Below are positions 54,690-62,464 of a stretch of 64,000 nt of DNA, piece by piece. This stretch comes from Streptomyces finlayi (lineage in GTDB: Bacteria > Actinomycetota > Actinomycetes > Streptomycetales > Streptomycetaceae), in NCBI RefSeq assembly GCF_014216315.1, contig NZ_CP045702.1, positions 5,394,001 through 5,458,000 of the forward strand. The letters run 5' to 3'. Numbering within the stretch: position 1 is the stretch's first letter; each line of letters opens with the position of its first letter. The notes beneath the pieces were generated by a model. It ran no database searches and had not been told where the DNA came from. It was given only the letters and a program-made list of their open reading frames with translations. The position numbers were made by a program, and so were the translations under genes.

Positions 54690-55731
54690 TGCCGGTGCCG
54701 GTGCCGTTACCCGCACCCGCGAACTTGTTCCGGAGCCTGCCGCCCAGGTCTCCCGCACCGCCCGCGATGTCACCGACCAGCTTCATCAGCGGGTCCTTGC
54801 TGGTGCGTACCGTGTCCGCGTAGTGCGAGGCCGACTCCCGGAAGGAGTCCGTGACCGAGGTGTCCGGGTCCTCGTCGCGCCGGGGGTAGTGGCCGTCCAT
54901 GATCCGCTGGTAGTCGCGGGTCTCCGACCACTTCTTCAGCTCGGCGGCCCGCACCGTGGTGAACGGGTGCGTGCGGGGCAGCACGTTGAGGATCTTCAGC
55001 ACGGAGTCGCGCAGGTCGCCGCCCTTCTCGTACTCGTCGGCCTGGGCCAGGAACGCGTCCACGTTCATCTCGTGCAGATGGTTGCCGCCGGCGATCTTCA
55101 TCAGGCCGCGCATCGAAGCCTGCAGATCCTGACCGACCAGCAGGCCCGCCCGGTCCGCCGACAGCTCGGACTTGCGGAACCACTCGCGCAGCGCCGTCAC
55201 GATCGCCATGATCGCGATGTTGCCGAGGGGAATCCAGGCGATCTTGAGGGCCAGATTCGTGAGGAAGAGCAATATCGTGCGGTACACCGAGTGGCCGGAG
55301 AGCGCGTGGCCCACCTCGTGGCCCACGACGGCCCGCATCTCCTCCTCGTCGAGCAGCTCGACCAGACCCGTCGTCACGACGATGATCGGTTCGTCGAGCC
55401 CGATGCACATCGCGTTGGGCCGGGGGTCCTGGGTGACGTACATCGGAGGGACCTTCTCCAGGTCCAGGATGTAACAGGCGTCCCTCAGCATCGCGTTGAG
55501 GTGGGTGAACTGCGCGTCGCTCACCCGGACGGAGTCGGAGAGGAAGAGCAACCGCAGACTGCGCTCGGGAAGCAGTCCGCTGAGCGCCTTGAAGACGGTG
55601 TCGAACCCCGTCAGCCTGCGCAGGGCCACCAGGGCCGAGCGGTCCGCCGGATGTTCGTACGCCCGGGACGAGATTCCCGGGAATCGCCTGCGCTGCCTGC
55701 TCGGCACGTTCTCGTGGCTGCTTTCGGTCAT
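54622..55731 (-). CDS. M48 family metallopeptidase
   Basis: A zinc metalloprotease of 369 aa. The zinc site HExxH is VVGHEVGHALSGH near residue 140, with the third ligand region SELSADRAGLLV downstream. One or two hydrophobic segments follow the HExxH (ILLFLTNLALKIAWIPLGNIAIMAIV), suggesting membrane association as in HtpX-like proteases. The C-terminal tail is Gly/Asp/Pro-rich. ATG 55731 has AGGGGG seven bases upstream; the frame extends further without support. It may act in membrane protein quality control; its partners could be the two membrane proteins encoded convergently. Confidence 0.88.
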   Translation of the reverse strand: MTESSHENVPSRQRRRFPGISSRAYEHPADRSALVALRRLTGFDTVFKALSGLLPERSLRLLFLSDSVRVSDAQFTHLNAMLRDACYILDLEKVPPMYVTQDPRPNAMCIGLDEPIIVVTTGLVELLDEEEMRAVVGHEVGHALSGHSVYRTILLFLTNLALKIAWIPLGNIAIMAIVTALREWFRKSELSADRAGLLVGQDLQASMRGLMKIAGGNHLHEMNVDAFLAQADEYEKGGDLRDSVLKILNVLPRTHPFTTVRAAELKKWSETRDYQRIMDGHYPRRDEDPDTSVTDSFRESASHYADTVRTSKDPLMKLVGDIAGGAGDLGGRLRNKFAGAGNGTGTGTTDGPGSRPPQDPEEGSGPDRS

Positions 55732-55897
55732 GGAAGGCCCCCTGTTCGTACGAGATGTCGCTCGTCCCCCTGGCAAATCCCAGCGTATGTGCTGGCGCTA
55801 CGGTGTGCGGGGGCTGTGGACAACGTTGAGGAGCGCCCGAGATGCCGTACACCGTCGCACTGCTCGCCGCCGCGTCCGATGACCAGGAACGGGCGAC

Positions 55898-55993
55898 ACG
55901 CTTCGGATCGTACTGATCGTCTCGATCCTCGGCGCCGCCCTGCTCGCCTGGTTCCTGCTGCGTGGATACGGCAACGAGGACAACAACGACTGA
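55898..55993 (+). CDS. Possible tiny membrane protein with no canonical start
   Basis: The frame open from 55883 to the TGA at 55991 encodes LRIVLIVSILGAALLAWFLLRGYGNEDNND, a clear membrane helix with a polar tail. There is no ATG, GTG or TTG in it; ACG 55898 lies nine bases after AGGA, and CTG 55913 is another option. Either a non-canonical start is used or a frameshift joins it to the ATG at 55841 (MPYTVALLAAA). Low certainty. Confidence 0.35.
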   Translation, partial: TLRIVLIVSILGAALLAWFLLRGYGNEDNND

Positions 55994-56077
55994 GTCGGCG
56001 TGAGCGTGCCCGAGGCGCCCGCATACGATGGCGGCGACGTCTTCCTTCCGACTCCCGATGAAAAGGTCCCGCCGAAG

Positions 56078-56242
56078 ATGAGCCTCACGAGCACCGCGCA
56101 CCAGCTGGTCACTCTCGCCTCCGAAGGCGGCGAGTCCGGCGGTAACCACGAAAGCCTCAACCCGTACCTCACCGGCGGAGGTGCGTTCCTCGTGCTGCTG
56201 CTGTTGCTGTGGATCACCACCTCCTTCAACCGCGACCGCTGA
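56078..56242 (+). CDS. Small single-pass membrane protein
   Basis: 54 aa: polar N-terminus SLTSTAHQLVTLASEGGESGG, then one helix GAFLVLLLLLWITTSF and a basic end NRDR, so N-out topology is predicted from the positive-inside rule. A TACGAT -10-like box lies near 56025 and AAAAGG upstream of the ATG. It stands 39 bases before nadD. Function unknown; the composition is convincing for a real small protein. Confidence 0.7.
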   Translation: MSLTSTAHQLVTLASEGGESGGNHESLNPYLTGGGAFLVLLLLLWITTSFNRDR

Positions 56243-56280
56243 GGCAGGGGCGCACGGCCGTACCAGTAGGGTCTGCACGC

Positions 56281-56898
56281 ATGGGAGAGCAGGAAGTGCC
56301 TACCGGCCGCGGCAAGCGCCGAATCGGCGTGATGGGCGGGACATTCGACCCGATCCATCATGGACACCTGGTGGCGGCCAGTGAAGTGGCCGCCCAGTTC
56401 CACCTCGACGAGGTCGTCTTCGTCCCGACCGGGCAGCCGTGGCAGAAGAGCCACAAGCAGGTCTCGCCGGCCGAGGACCGCTATCTGATGACGGTCATCG
56501 CCACGGCCTCGAACCCGCAGTTCTCCGTGAGCCGCCTGGAGATCGACCGTGGCGGACCGACGTACACCATCGATACGCTGCGGGACCTGCGCGCGATCCA
56601 CGGTGACGCGGACCTCTTCTTCATCACCGGCGCCGACGCCCTTTCCCAGATCCTCACCTGGCGGGACGCGGAGGAGCTGTTCTCGCTCTCCCACTTCATC
56701 GGCGTGACCCGTCCGGGCCATGTGCTCACGGACGACGGACTGCCGAAGGGCGGCGTCTCCCTCGTGGAGGTTCCGGCGCTGGCCATCTCGTCCACGGACT
56801 GCCGTGCGAGAGTCGGGCAGGGAGATCCGGTCTGGTATCTGGTACCGGACGGAGTGGTCCGGTACATCGACAAGCGCCAGCTGTACCGCGGCGAATGA
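56281..56898 (+). CDS. nadD: Nicotinate-nucleotide adenylyltransferase
   Basis: Makes nicotinic acid adenine dinucleotide from NaMN and ATP in NAD synthesis. 205 aa: IGVMGGTFDPIHHGHLVAASE with the (T/H)xGH nucleotidyltransferase motif, FVPTGQPWQK, FFITGADALSQI, and the C-terminal ISSTDCRARV in place of the usual ISST-IR. ATG 56281 lies eight bases after TAGGGT, so a leaderless or nearly leaderless mRNA is possible; GTG 56296 with GCAGGAA is an alternative. The next gene starts 19 bases after the stop. Confidence 0.95.
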   Translation: MGEQEVPTGRGKRRIGVMGGTFDPIHHGHLVAASEVAAQFHLDEVVFVPTGQPWQKSHKQVSPAEDRYLMTVIATASNPQFSVSRLEIDRGGPTYTIDTLRDLRAIHGDADLFFITGADALSQILTWRDAEELFSLSHFIGVTRPGHVLTDDGLPKGGVSLVEVPALAISSTDCRARVGQGDPVWYLVPDGVVRYIDKRQLYRGE

Positions 56899-56917
56899 GC
56901 CACGGAGAGGGGCACCG

Positions 56918-58678
56918 GTGAACGACCGACAGAACCCGTACGACCCGTACTACCAGCAGCCGCAGATCGTCGGCTACGACGAGTACGGGCAGCCGGTGTA
57001 CCAGCAGCCGGGACAGCAGGCGCAGCAGCAGGGACAGAACCCGTACGACCCGTACGGAGAGCAGTCCCAGCAGCCGCACCAGTCCCAGCAGGGTCAGCAG
57101 TCCCACCAGGACCAGCACGGCCAGCAGGCTCAGGGCGGCGACCAGGGCTACGGGTACGACCCGTACGCCCAGCTGCCGCAGCAGCCCCAGCAGTACGACC
57201 CCTACGCTGCCCAGCAGCAGCAGCAACAGCCGCAGGGATACGACAGCGGTTACGCCGACTACGGCTACGACGCCGGCAGGCAGCAGCCCGCGGCGCCCGA
57301 CAGCACCCAGCAGTGGACCGCGCCGCAGCAGAACGCCGCCCCCACGACGGCCCTGCCGGAGCCAGTGCGGCCGTCCCGACCCGGCCCGGAACCGGTCGTC
57401 CCCGGACAGCGCAGCGCCGCCCCGGACTACCGCACCGAGCAGTTCTCGTTCATCGAGGAGCCCGACGAGGACTCCGAAGACGTCATCGACTGGCTGAAGT
57501 TCACCGAGAGCCGCAGTGAGCGGCGCGAAGAGGCACGGCGTCGCGGCCGCAACCGGATCGTCGCCCTGATCGTCGTCGCGGTGCTCGTGGTGATCGGCGG
57601 CACGGGATACCTCTGGGCCACCGACAACTTCCCCGGACTCTCCGGACCGGACGAGCCGAAGGCCACCGAGGCGGGTGCGCAGCAGCGGGACGTCATCGTG
57701 GTGCACCTCCACAACACGAAGAAGGGCGGCACCTCCACGGCGCTGCTCGTCGACAACGTCACGACCGAAGAGGGCACCACCGTCCTGCTGCCCAACTCGC
57801 TGGCCGTCGCCACCGACGACGGCTCGACCACCACGCTCGGCAGGTCCGTCGACGACGACGGGTCCACCGCCACGAGCGAGTCGATCGACGCCCTGCTGGG
57901 CACCAGCATCAGCGGCACCTGGCGTCTCGACACGCCGTACCTGGAGAACCTGGTGGAGCTGGTCGGGAACATCGAGGTCGACACCGACACCGATGTGCCC
58001 GACACCCGCAAGGGTGCGTCGCCGCTGGTGAACAAGGGGGAGGCGCAGACGCTGAGCGGCCAGATGGCCGTCGCGTACGCCACCTACCGCGGCCCGGAGG
58101 AGCCCGAGGCGAAGCAGCTGCTGCGGTTCGGGCAGGTCATCCGGAGCGTGCTGCGGAAGCTGTCGGAGGACCCCGCTGCCGCGACGGTCACCGTGCAGAC
58201 ACTGGGGCAGATCCTCGACCCGTCACTGCCCGAGGCGGACCTCGGGGCATCCCTCGCGAAGCTCGCCGGACACGCCAAGGTCGGCGACTACAAGACGGCG
58301 CTGCTGCCGGTCCAGCCCGACGGCGCGCTCACCGAGAAGGCCACGAACAGTGTGATCAAGGACGTGCTCGGCGGAACGGTGAAGGCGCCGGACAAGGACG
58401 CGATCGTCCGGGTGGGCGTCAAGAACGCCACCGGGAACACCGAGGCTCCCGGGCGGTCCAGGGTGCAGCTGATCAACGGCGGCTATGCCTTCGTCGACGG
58501 CGGGAAGAGCGAGGTCGCGGCTTCGTCCACGGTCCTCTACCGGACGGCGGAGGACAAGGCGAAGGCGACCGAGGTCGCCAAGACGCTGGGGTTGCCGACG
58601 AGCTCGGTACGGAAGGGCGAGCCCGCCGCGAACGTCGATGTGTCCGTCGTGCTCGGCCAGAACTACCCGGTCGAATAG
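56918..58678 (+). CDS. Divergent LytR-CpsA-Psr (LCP)-like protein with LytR_C domain
   Basis: 586 aa. The N-terminal 165 residues are cytoplasmic, low complexity and rich in Gln/Tyr/Pro, with repeated NPYDPY units. One membrane helix (IVALIVVAVLVVIGGTGYLW, about 211-230) is followed by an LCP-like outer domain and a C-terminal LytR_C domain (VRVGVKNATGNTEAPGRSRVQLINGGYAF). LCP enzymes move wall glycopolymers from lipid carrier to peptidoglycan, but the region where active members carry RSDT and SIPRD-type motifs reads GGTSTALLVDN and VLLPNSLAV here, so catalysis is doubtful. GTG 56918 has GGAGAGGGG upstream. Its place in an envelope-rich region supports a glycopolymer role. Confidence 0.82.
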   Translation: MNDRQNPYDPYYQQPQIVGYDEYGQPVYQQPGQQAQQQGQNPYDPYGEQSQQPHQSQQGQQSHQDQHGQQAQGGDQGYGYDPYAQLPQQPQQYDPYAAQQQQQQPQGYDSGYADYGYDAGRQQPAAPDSTQQWTAPQQNAAPTTALPEPVRPSRPGPEPVVPGQRSAAPDYRTEQFSFIEEPDEDSEDVIDWLKFTESRSERREEARRRGRNRIVALIVVAVLVVIGGTGYLWATDNFPGLSGPDEPKATEAGAQQRDVIVVHLHNTKKGGTSTALLVDNVTTEEGTTVLLPNSLAVATDDGSTTTLGRSVDDDGSTATSESIDALLGTSISGTWRLDTPYLENLVELVGNIEVDTDTDVPDTRKGASPLVNKGEAQTLSGQMAVAYATYRGPEEPEAKQLLRFGQVIRSVLRKLSEDPAAATVTVQTLGQILDPSLPEADLGASLAKLAGHAKVGDYKTALLPVQPDGALTEKATNSVIKDVLGGTVKAPDKDAIVRVGVKNATGNTEAPGRSRVQLINGGYAFVDGGKSEVAASSTVLYRTAEDKAKATEVAKTLGLPTSSVRKGEPAANVDVSVVLGQNYPVE

Positions 58679-58768
58679 CGAACCGGCGCGTTCGAACGAT
58701 CGTCGTCGGGGCTGTCGGCGGTCCGTGAGACCCTAGAGGTTGATCTGACCGCCGACGAAAGCCTGCAT

Positions 58769-59200
58769 GTGACCGCCACGGACCGCTCCATCGAGCTCAT
58801 CAACGCCGCCGCTCAGGCGGCCGCCGACCGGCTCGCGCACGACATCATCGCCTACGACGTCAGCGACGTGCTGTCGATCACCGACGCCTTCCTGCTGGCC
58901 TCGGCCCCCAATGACCGCCAGGTCAAGTCGATCGTCGACGAGATCGAGGAGCGGCTGCAGAAGGAGCTCGGCGTCAAGCCGGTGCGCCGCGAGGGAGACC
59001 GCGACGCCCGCTGGATCCTCCTCGACTACGTCGACATCGTGATCCACGTCCAGCACAGCGAGGAGCGTGTGTTCTACGCGCTCGAGCGCCTGTGGAAGGA
59101 CTGCCCCGAGATCGGCCTCCCCGAGGACGCGATCAAGACCCGCGGCAAGGCCGCCGAGCACGCCGAGCTCAACGGCGTCCCGGAAGGTGAGCAGCTCTGA
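58769..59200 (+). CDS. rsfS: Ribosome silencing factor RsfS
   Basis: Binds L14 and blocks subunit joining when nutrients are short. 143 aa: VLSITDAFLLASAPNDRQVKSIVDEIEE, GDRDARWILLDYVDIVIHV and FYALERLWKDCPEI are the family marks. GTG 58769 is the only good start for the conserved N-terminus (TDRSIELINAAAQAA). It overlaps the next gene by four bases. nadD upstream and rsfS are neighbours in many bacteria; here an LCP-like gene sits between them. Confidence 0.95.
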   Translation: MTATDRSIELINAAAQAAADRLAHDIIAYDVSDVLSITDAFLLASAPNDRQVKSIVDEIEERLQKELGVKPVRREGDRDARWILLDYVDIVIHVQHSEERVFYALERLWKDCPEIGLPEDAIKTRGKAAEHAELNGVPEGEQL

Positions 59201-59850
59201 ACGGCAGCGGCAGCGGCAGGGGCCGCAGGATCGTCCTCTGGCGTCACGGCCAGACGGCGTGGAATCTCGAGCGCCGTTTTCAGGGCTCCACGGACATCGA
59301 GCTCACCGAGACCGGCGTCGGGCAGGCCCGTCGGGCCGCCCGGCTGCTCGCCTCGCTGAAGCCGGACGCCATCGTCGCCTCGGACCTGCGGAGAGCGTCG
59401 GCCACAGCGGCTGAGCTCGCCGCGGTCACCGGCCTCGCAGTCGCGCACGACGCGGCACTGCGCGAGACGTACGCGGGCGCCTGGCAGGGGCTCACGCACG
59501 AGGAGATCATCGAGCGGTTCGGCGACCAGTACGCCGCCTGGAAGCGCGGCGAACCCGTGCGCCGGGGCGGTGGCGAGCTGGAGACCGAGGTCGCCGACCG
59601 GGCCGCCCCGGTGGTGCTCGCGCAGGCCGACAAACTGCCCGACGACGGCACGCTCGTCGTGGCCAGCCACGGAGGCACGATCCGGACGACCATCGGTCGT
59701 CTGCTCGGCCTCGAGGCGCACCACTGGGAAGGACTCGGCGGGCTCACGAACTGCTGCTGGTCCGTCCTCGGTGAGGGCGCCCGCGGCTGGCGTCTGATGG
59801 AACACAACGCCGGCACCCTGCCGGAACCGGTGCTGGGCGACGACGTGTGA
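59197..59850 (+). CDS. Histidine phosphatase (phosphoglycerate mutase-like) family protein
   Basis: 217 aa. The catalytic RHG motif is IVLWRHGQTAWN; the second histidine is in LVVASHGGTIRTTI, and ETYAGAWQGLTHEEI holds the acidic residue. The start is odd: no ATG, GTG or TTG is available in frame before residue 120, so translation must begin at CTG 59197, inside the overlap CTGA with the rsfS stop, with GGAAGGTGAG just upstream. The N-terminal NGSGSGRGR leader before the conserved core supports this. Small histidine phosphatases act on sugar phosphates or other phosphoesters; the substrate is unknown. Confidence 0.9.
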   Translation: MNGSGSGRGRRIVLWRHGQTAWNLERRFQGSTDIELTETGVGQARRAARLLASLKPDAIVASDLRRASATAAELAAVTGLAVAHDAALRETYAGAWQGLTHEEIIERFGDQYAAWKRGEPVRRGGGELETEVADRAAPVVLAQADKLPDDGTLVVASHGGTIRTTIGRLLGLEAHHWEGLGGLTNCCWSVLGEGARGWRLMEHNAGTLPEPVLGDDV

Positions 59851-59965
59851 CGGCTGCCCGGAGGCCACCTCCGGGCGACATCGGCCGGATTTCACTTTCT
59901 GGCTGGTCGCAGGCTAAAGTTCTTCTTGTTCGCAGCGTGGAAACGCGGGAAACAACGCGAACAGC

Positions 59966-60038
59966 GGGGCTATAGCTCAGTTGGTAGAGCGCCTGCATGG
60001 CATGCAGGAGGTCAGGAGTTCAATTCTCCTTAGCTCCA
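59966..60038 (+). tRNA. tRNA-Ala (anticodon GGC)
   Basis: A 73-base cloverleaf: acceptor GGGGCTA/TAGCTCC with one G-U, D arm GCTC/GAGC, anticodon arm CCTGC/GCAGG with loop ATGGCAT, T arm AGGAG/CTCCT with TTCAATT. Discriminator A; CCA is not encoded. Confidence 0.97.
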
Positions 60039-60043
60039 CAATG

Positions 60044-60076
60044 AAGATCCCGTCCCCGGTGGGGGCGGGATCTTTT
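60044..60076 (+). terminator. Terminator after the first tRNA-Ala
   Basis: AGATCCCG-T-CCCC pairs with GGGG-G-CGGGATCT and is followed by TTTT, an intrinsic terminator six bases after the tRNA. Confidence 0.8.
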
Positions 60077-60115
60077 CGTTCCCCGCAAGGCGGGCTCCTC
60101 AGCGGGCTGACCCCC

Positions 60116-60418
60116 TTGCGGTGCCATGGCAGAATCGGAGCGCCGGAGGGGGCGACGGACCGATCGGGAGGGAGCGCGACGCCTGCGAGTCGCGAACAGG
60201 TCCCCGACCTGCCCGTCACACCCGCCACCGGCCCCCCTCCCGCTCCCCGTTCTGCCGCCCCGCCCGCCCCGCTGCTTGATTCTCCGGCTGCCCTCACCTC
60301 CCGAGACCGAGATCTCCTTGGCTGTCCGTCCTGCGGTTCGTCCCACGTGGCCCAGGTTCTGGGCGGCAACGGCGGGGTTTCCCACGTGTGCACGGCCCGC
60401 GGCCACAGCTGGAGCTGA
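60116..60418 (+). CDS. Small zinc-ribbon protein, start uncertain
   Basis: The last 35 residues (LLGCPSCGSSHVAQVLGGNGGVSHVC) carry a CxxC and a further cysteine and look like a real zinc-ribbon; the part before is Pro/Ala-rich. The stop is four bases before the next gene. The start is unresolved: TTG 60116 is the only conventional codon, but a CTGACC-17-CAGAAT promoter-like pair at 60107-60135 would place transcription after it. A non-canonical start downstream, after GGGAGGGAG near 60170, is possible. Confidence 0.45.
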   Translation: MRCHGRIGAPEGATDRSGGSATPASREQVPDLPVTPATGPPPAPRSAAPPAPLLDSPAALTSRDRDLLGCPSCGSSHVAQVLGGNGGVSHVCTARGHSWS

Positions 60419-60421
60419 CTG

Positions 60422-60655
60422 ATGGGTGCACACAGGCGTAAGTGCGACTGGTGCGGCAGTGGTACGCCCATCGTCCGGGACATGGATCCGGTCAATCCGG
60501 ACTACCAGTACTGGTGCGAGGAGTGCGCGCAGGCGCTGATCATAAAAGGCGACCCCATCGAGACCTACCGGGAGCTGGAGGGGGAGCCGATCTACGGGCG
60601 TCTCCTGGAGGAGCACTGCACGCTCAAACGGTTCTACTCCTTCGCCACCGCCTGA
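60422..60655 (+). CDS. Small zinc-finger-like protein
   Basis: 77 aa: KCDWCGSGTP and QYWCEECAQ provide two CxxC pairs for a zinc ribbon, followed by LIIKGDPIETYRELEGEPIYGRLLEEHC. ATG 60422 has a GGAG upstream inside the end of the preceding ORF, suggesting coupling. Function unknown; two consecutive cysteine-rich ORFs may form one transcript between the tRNA genes. Confidence 0.75.
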   Translation: MGAHRRKCDWCGSGTPIVRDMDPVNPDYQYWCEECAQALIIKGDPIETYRELEGEPIYGRLLEEHCTLKRFYSFATA

Positions 60656-60761
60656 CCCGAAGCGGGCAAATCGGACCGGACGCGAAACGATTTGGTGGAG
60701 CACCGGGGGGACCGTGTAATGTTCTCGATGTCGCCAAGGGAAACCGGGCGGCAAGCAGCGA

Positions 60762-60834
60762 GGGGCTATAGCTCAGTTGGTAGAGCGCCTGCATGGCATG
60801 CAGGAGGTCAGGAGTTCAATTCTCCTTAGCTCCA
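60762..60834 (+). tRNA. tRNA-Ala (anticodon GGC), second identical copy
   Basis: Base-for-base identical to the copy at 59966-60038 over all 73 positions, including loop ATGGCAT and the G-U pair in the acceptor stem. Flanks differ except for a few bases. Confidence 0.97.
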
Positions 60835-60839
60835 CAGTG

Positions 60840-60878
60840 AAAGAGCGGGTCATCCGGATCGGATGACCCGCTCTTTTT
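60840..60878. terminator. Terminator after the second tRNA-Ala
   Basis: AAAGAGCGGGTCATCC pairs perfectly with GGATGACCCGCTCTTT around loop GGATC, followed by more T. The same stem can serve the convergent leftward gene that ends at 60890. Confidence 0.9.
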
Positions 60879-60889
60879 GTCGTTCCCGC

Positions 60890-62464
60890 TCAACCTCGTC
60901 CGCTGCCGAGGGCCTTGCGGCCGGTGCTCGGCAGCGCGGGGCGCCGCACCGGCGCCTGCTCGATACGGAGAGCCAGTGCCGGGCAGCACCGTACGGCCCG
61001 CTGGGCGCGTCCGCGCAGGTGCATCGGAACGGCGGCGTCCGCGAGCACCGGATATCCGTCGGGGCCCAGCCGGATCAGCTCGGGGAGGATGTCGGCGCAC
61101 AGTCCGTGGCCCTGACAGAGCGTCCAGTCGACGGCCAGTGACCCGCCGCTCGGAATGGACTCCTCCAGATCCTGGTGGCCGGCAGCGGGCAGGGGCAGCA
61201 CCCCGAGGGTGTCCCGTCCGCAGCCGCCGTCCAGGACATGCGCGGCGAGGTCGTCGGTGAACGCGGACAACGTGGAGGACAGGAACCGGGCCGAACCGTC
61301 CGGGTGCTTGCACGCGCCCCGGCCCTTCACCGCCTGGGTCACCTCGCGCAGCGCCGCCAGGGCCGCGGGCCCCCCACCGTTCAGTACGTCGGAGAGGCCG
61401 CCGGCGGCGGCGGGAAGCCCGAGCTTGCACGGCCCACACTGGCCCGCGGTCTCGGCGGCCAGCCAGTTGGCGATGCGCAGCGACTCCCCGAGCGGGCAGG
61501 TCTCAGGGGTGATCGGCAGGACGGCGCCGGCGCCGAGCGCGCCGCCCACCGCCGCGAGTGACCTGACGGAGACGACGGCGTCGTGCGCGGACTCCGCGTC
61601 GATCCAGTTGCCGTGATACCCGCCTGTCAGCACACCCTGCGGCATCGGCGGCGCACCGGCCAGCTGGAGCACGTACCGCAGGGGTACGCCGGTCGGCACC
61701 TCGATGACCATGGGACGCGATACGGAGCCGGAGACGGTGAGCAGGACCGTGCCGGGCTCGTCGGGCAGCCCGGTGTGTCCGTATCGACGGGAACCGATCC
61801 GGGCGGCGACGGCGAGCTGGGCGTAGGTCTCCGCGTTGGACAGCAGTGTCGGGGCGCCGCCGACACCCGACTCGGCGGCGCGTTCCCTGCGGCCCGGAGG
61901 CAGGGCGGGGCCACCGCTCGCCGCCCGGATGACCGCCGAGGCCTCACCCGAGACCATCCGCTCCGGGGTGCGCACGACCCGGGCGCGCAGCTGTTGCCCG
62001 CGTCTGTCGGACAGCCCGCGCTCGGCCAGGGCCGCCCGGACGGATATCTCCGTGGAGTTACGGGTGACCGCGACGACCAGGGTGCGCGCACCGAGCGCCT
62101 CGGCGGCCAGCAGCGCGCCGTCCAGGATGAGGTGCGGCGCACGGTTGAGCAGCACGGTGTCCTTGCGGCAGGCGGGTTCGCCCTCGCTTCCGTTGATGAC
62201 GACGGCCGGTCGGACCCCGCGCCGGATCGACGCTTTCGCGACCGCGCGCAGCTTCCTCCCGAACGGGAAGCCGGCGCCGCCGCGACCGCACAGGGAGATG
62301 GCCTCGGCCAGCTCGGCGAGGCGTTCACCGGTCATGGGTTCGAGCGGTCCGTGCACCTTCAGATGCATGCTGAGGTCGAGCCGCTCCACCAGGTCGAAGC
62401 CGCTGGTCAGCTGGGGCAGACCGACGACGCGCACCTCGGGGACGTCAGGGAGGGGGACGTTCAC
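60890..62464 (-). CDS. NuoF-like flavoprotein fused to a C-terminal ferredoxin
   Basis: 524 aa. It shows NuoF-type NADH/FMN-binding sequence (SLCGRGGAGFPFGRK, VINGSEGEPACRKDTVLL), a SLBB-like middle (VIEVPTGVPLRYVLQLAG) and an iron-sulfur region AGQCGPCKLG with a later cysteine in GACKHPDG. The canonical first cysteine of the NuoF cluster (SCGxCxPC) is replaced by Ala. The C-terminal 90 residues are a ferredoxin of the CxxxxLC... CCP type (TLCQGHGLCADILPEL, AVRCCPALALRI). The GTG start overlaps the upstream gene's TGA. Together with that membrane cytochrome-like protein it probably passes electrons between NAD(P)H or ferredoxin and a haem. Confidence 0.85.
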   Translation of the reverse strand: MNVPLPDVPEVRVVGLPQLTSGFDLVERLDLSMHLKVHGPLEPMTGERLAELAEAISLCGRGGAGFPFGRKLRAVAKASIRRGVRPAVVINGSEGEPACRKDTVLLNRAPHLILDGALLAAEALGARTLVVAVTRNSTEISVRAALAERGLSDRRGQQLRARVVRTPERMVSGEASAVIRAASGGPALPPGRRERAAESGVGGAPTLLSNAETYAQLAVAARIGSRRYGHTGLPDEPGTVLLTVSGSVSRPMVIEVPTGVPLRYVLQLAGAPPMPQGVLTGGYHGNWIDAESAHDAVVSVRSLAAVGGALGAGAVLPITPETCPLGESLRIANWLAAETAGQCGPCKLGLPAAAGGLSDVLNGGGPAALAALREVTQAVKGRGACKHPDGSARFLSSTLSAFTDDLAAHVLDGGCGRDTLGVLPLPAAGHQDLEESIPSGGSLAVDWTLCQGHGLCADILPELIRLGPDGYPVLADAAVPMHLRGRAQRAVRCCPALALRIEQAPVRRPALPSTGRKALGSGRG

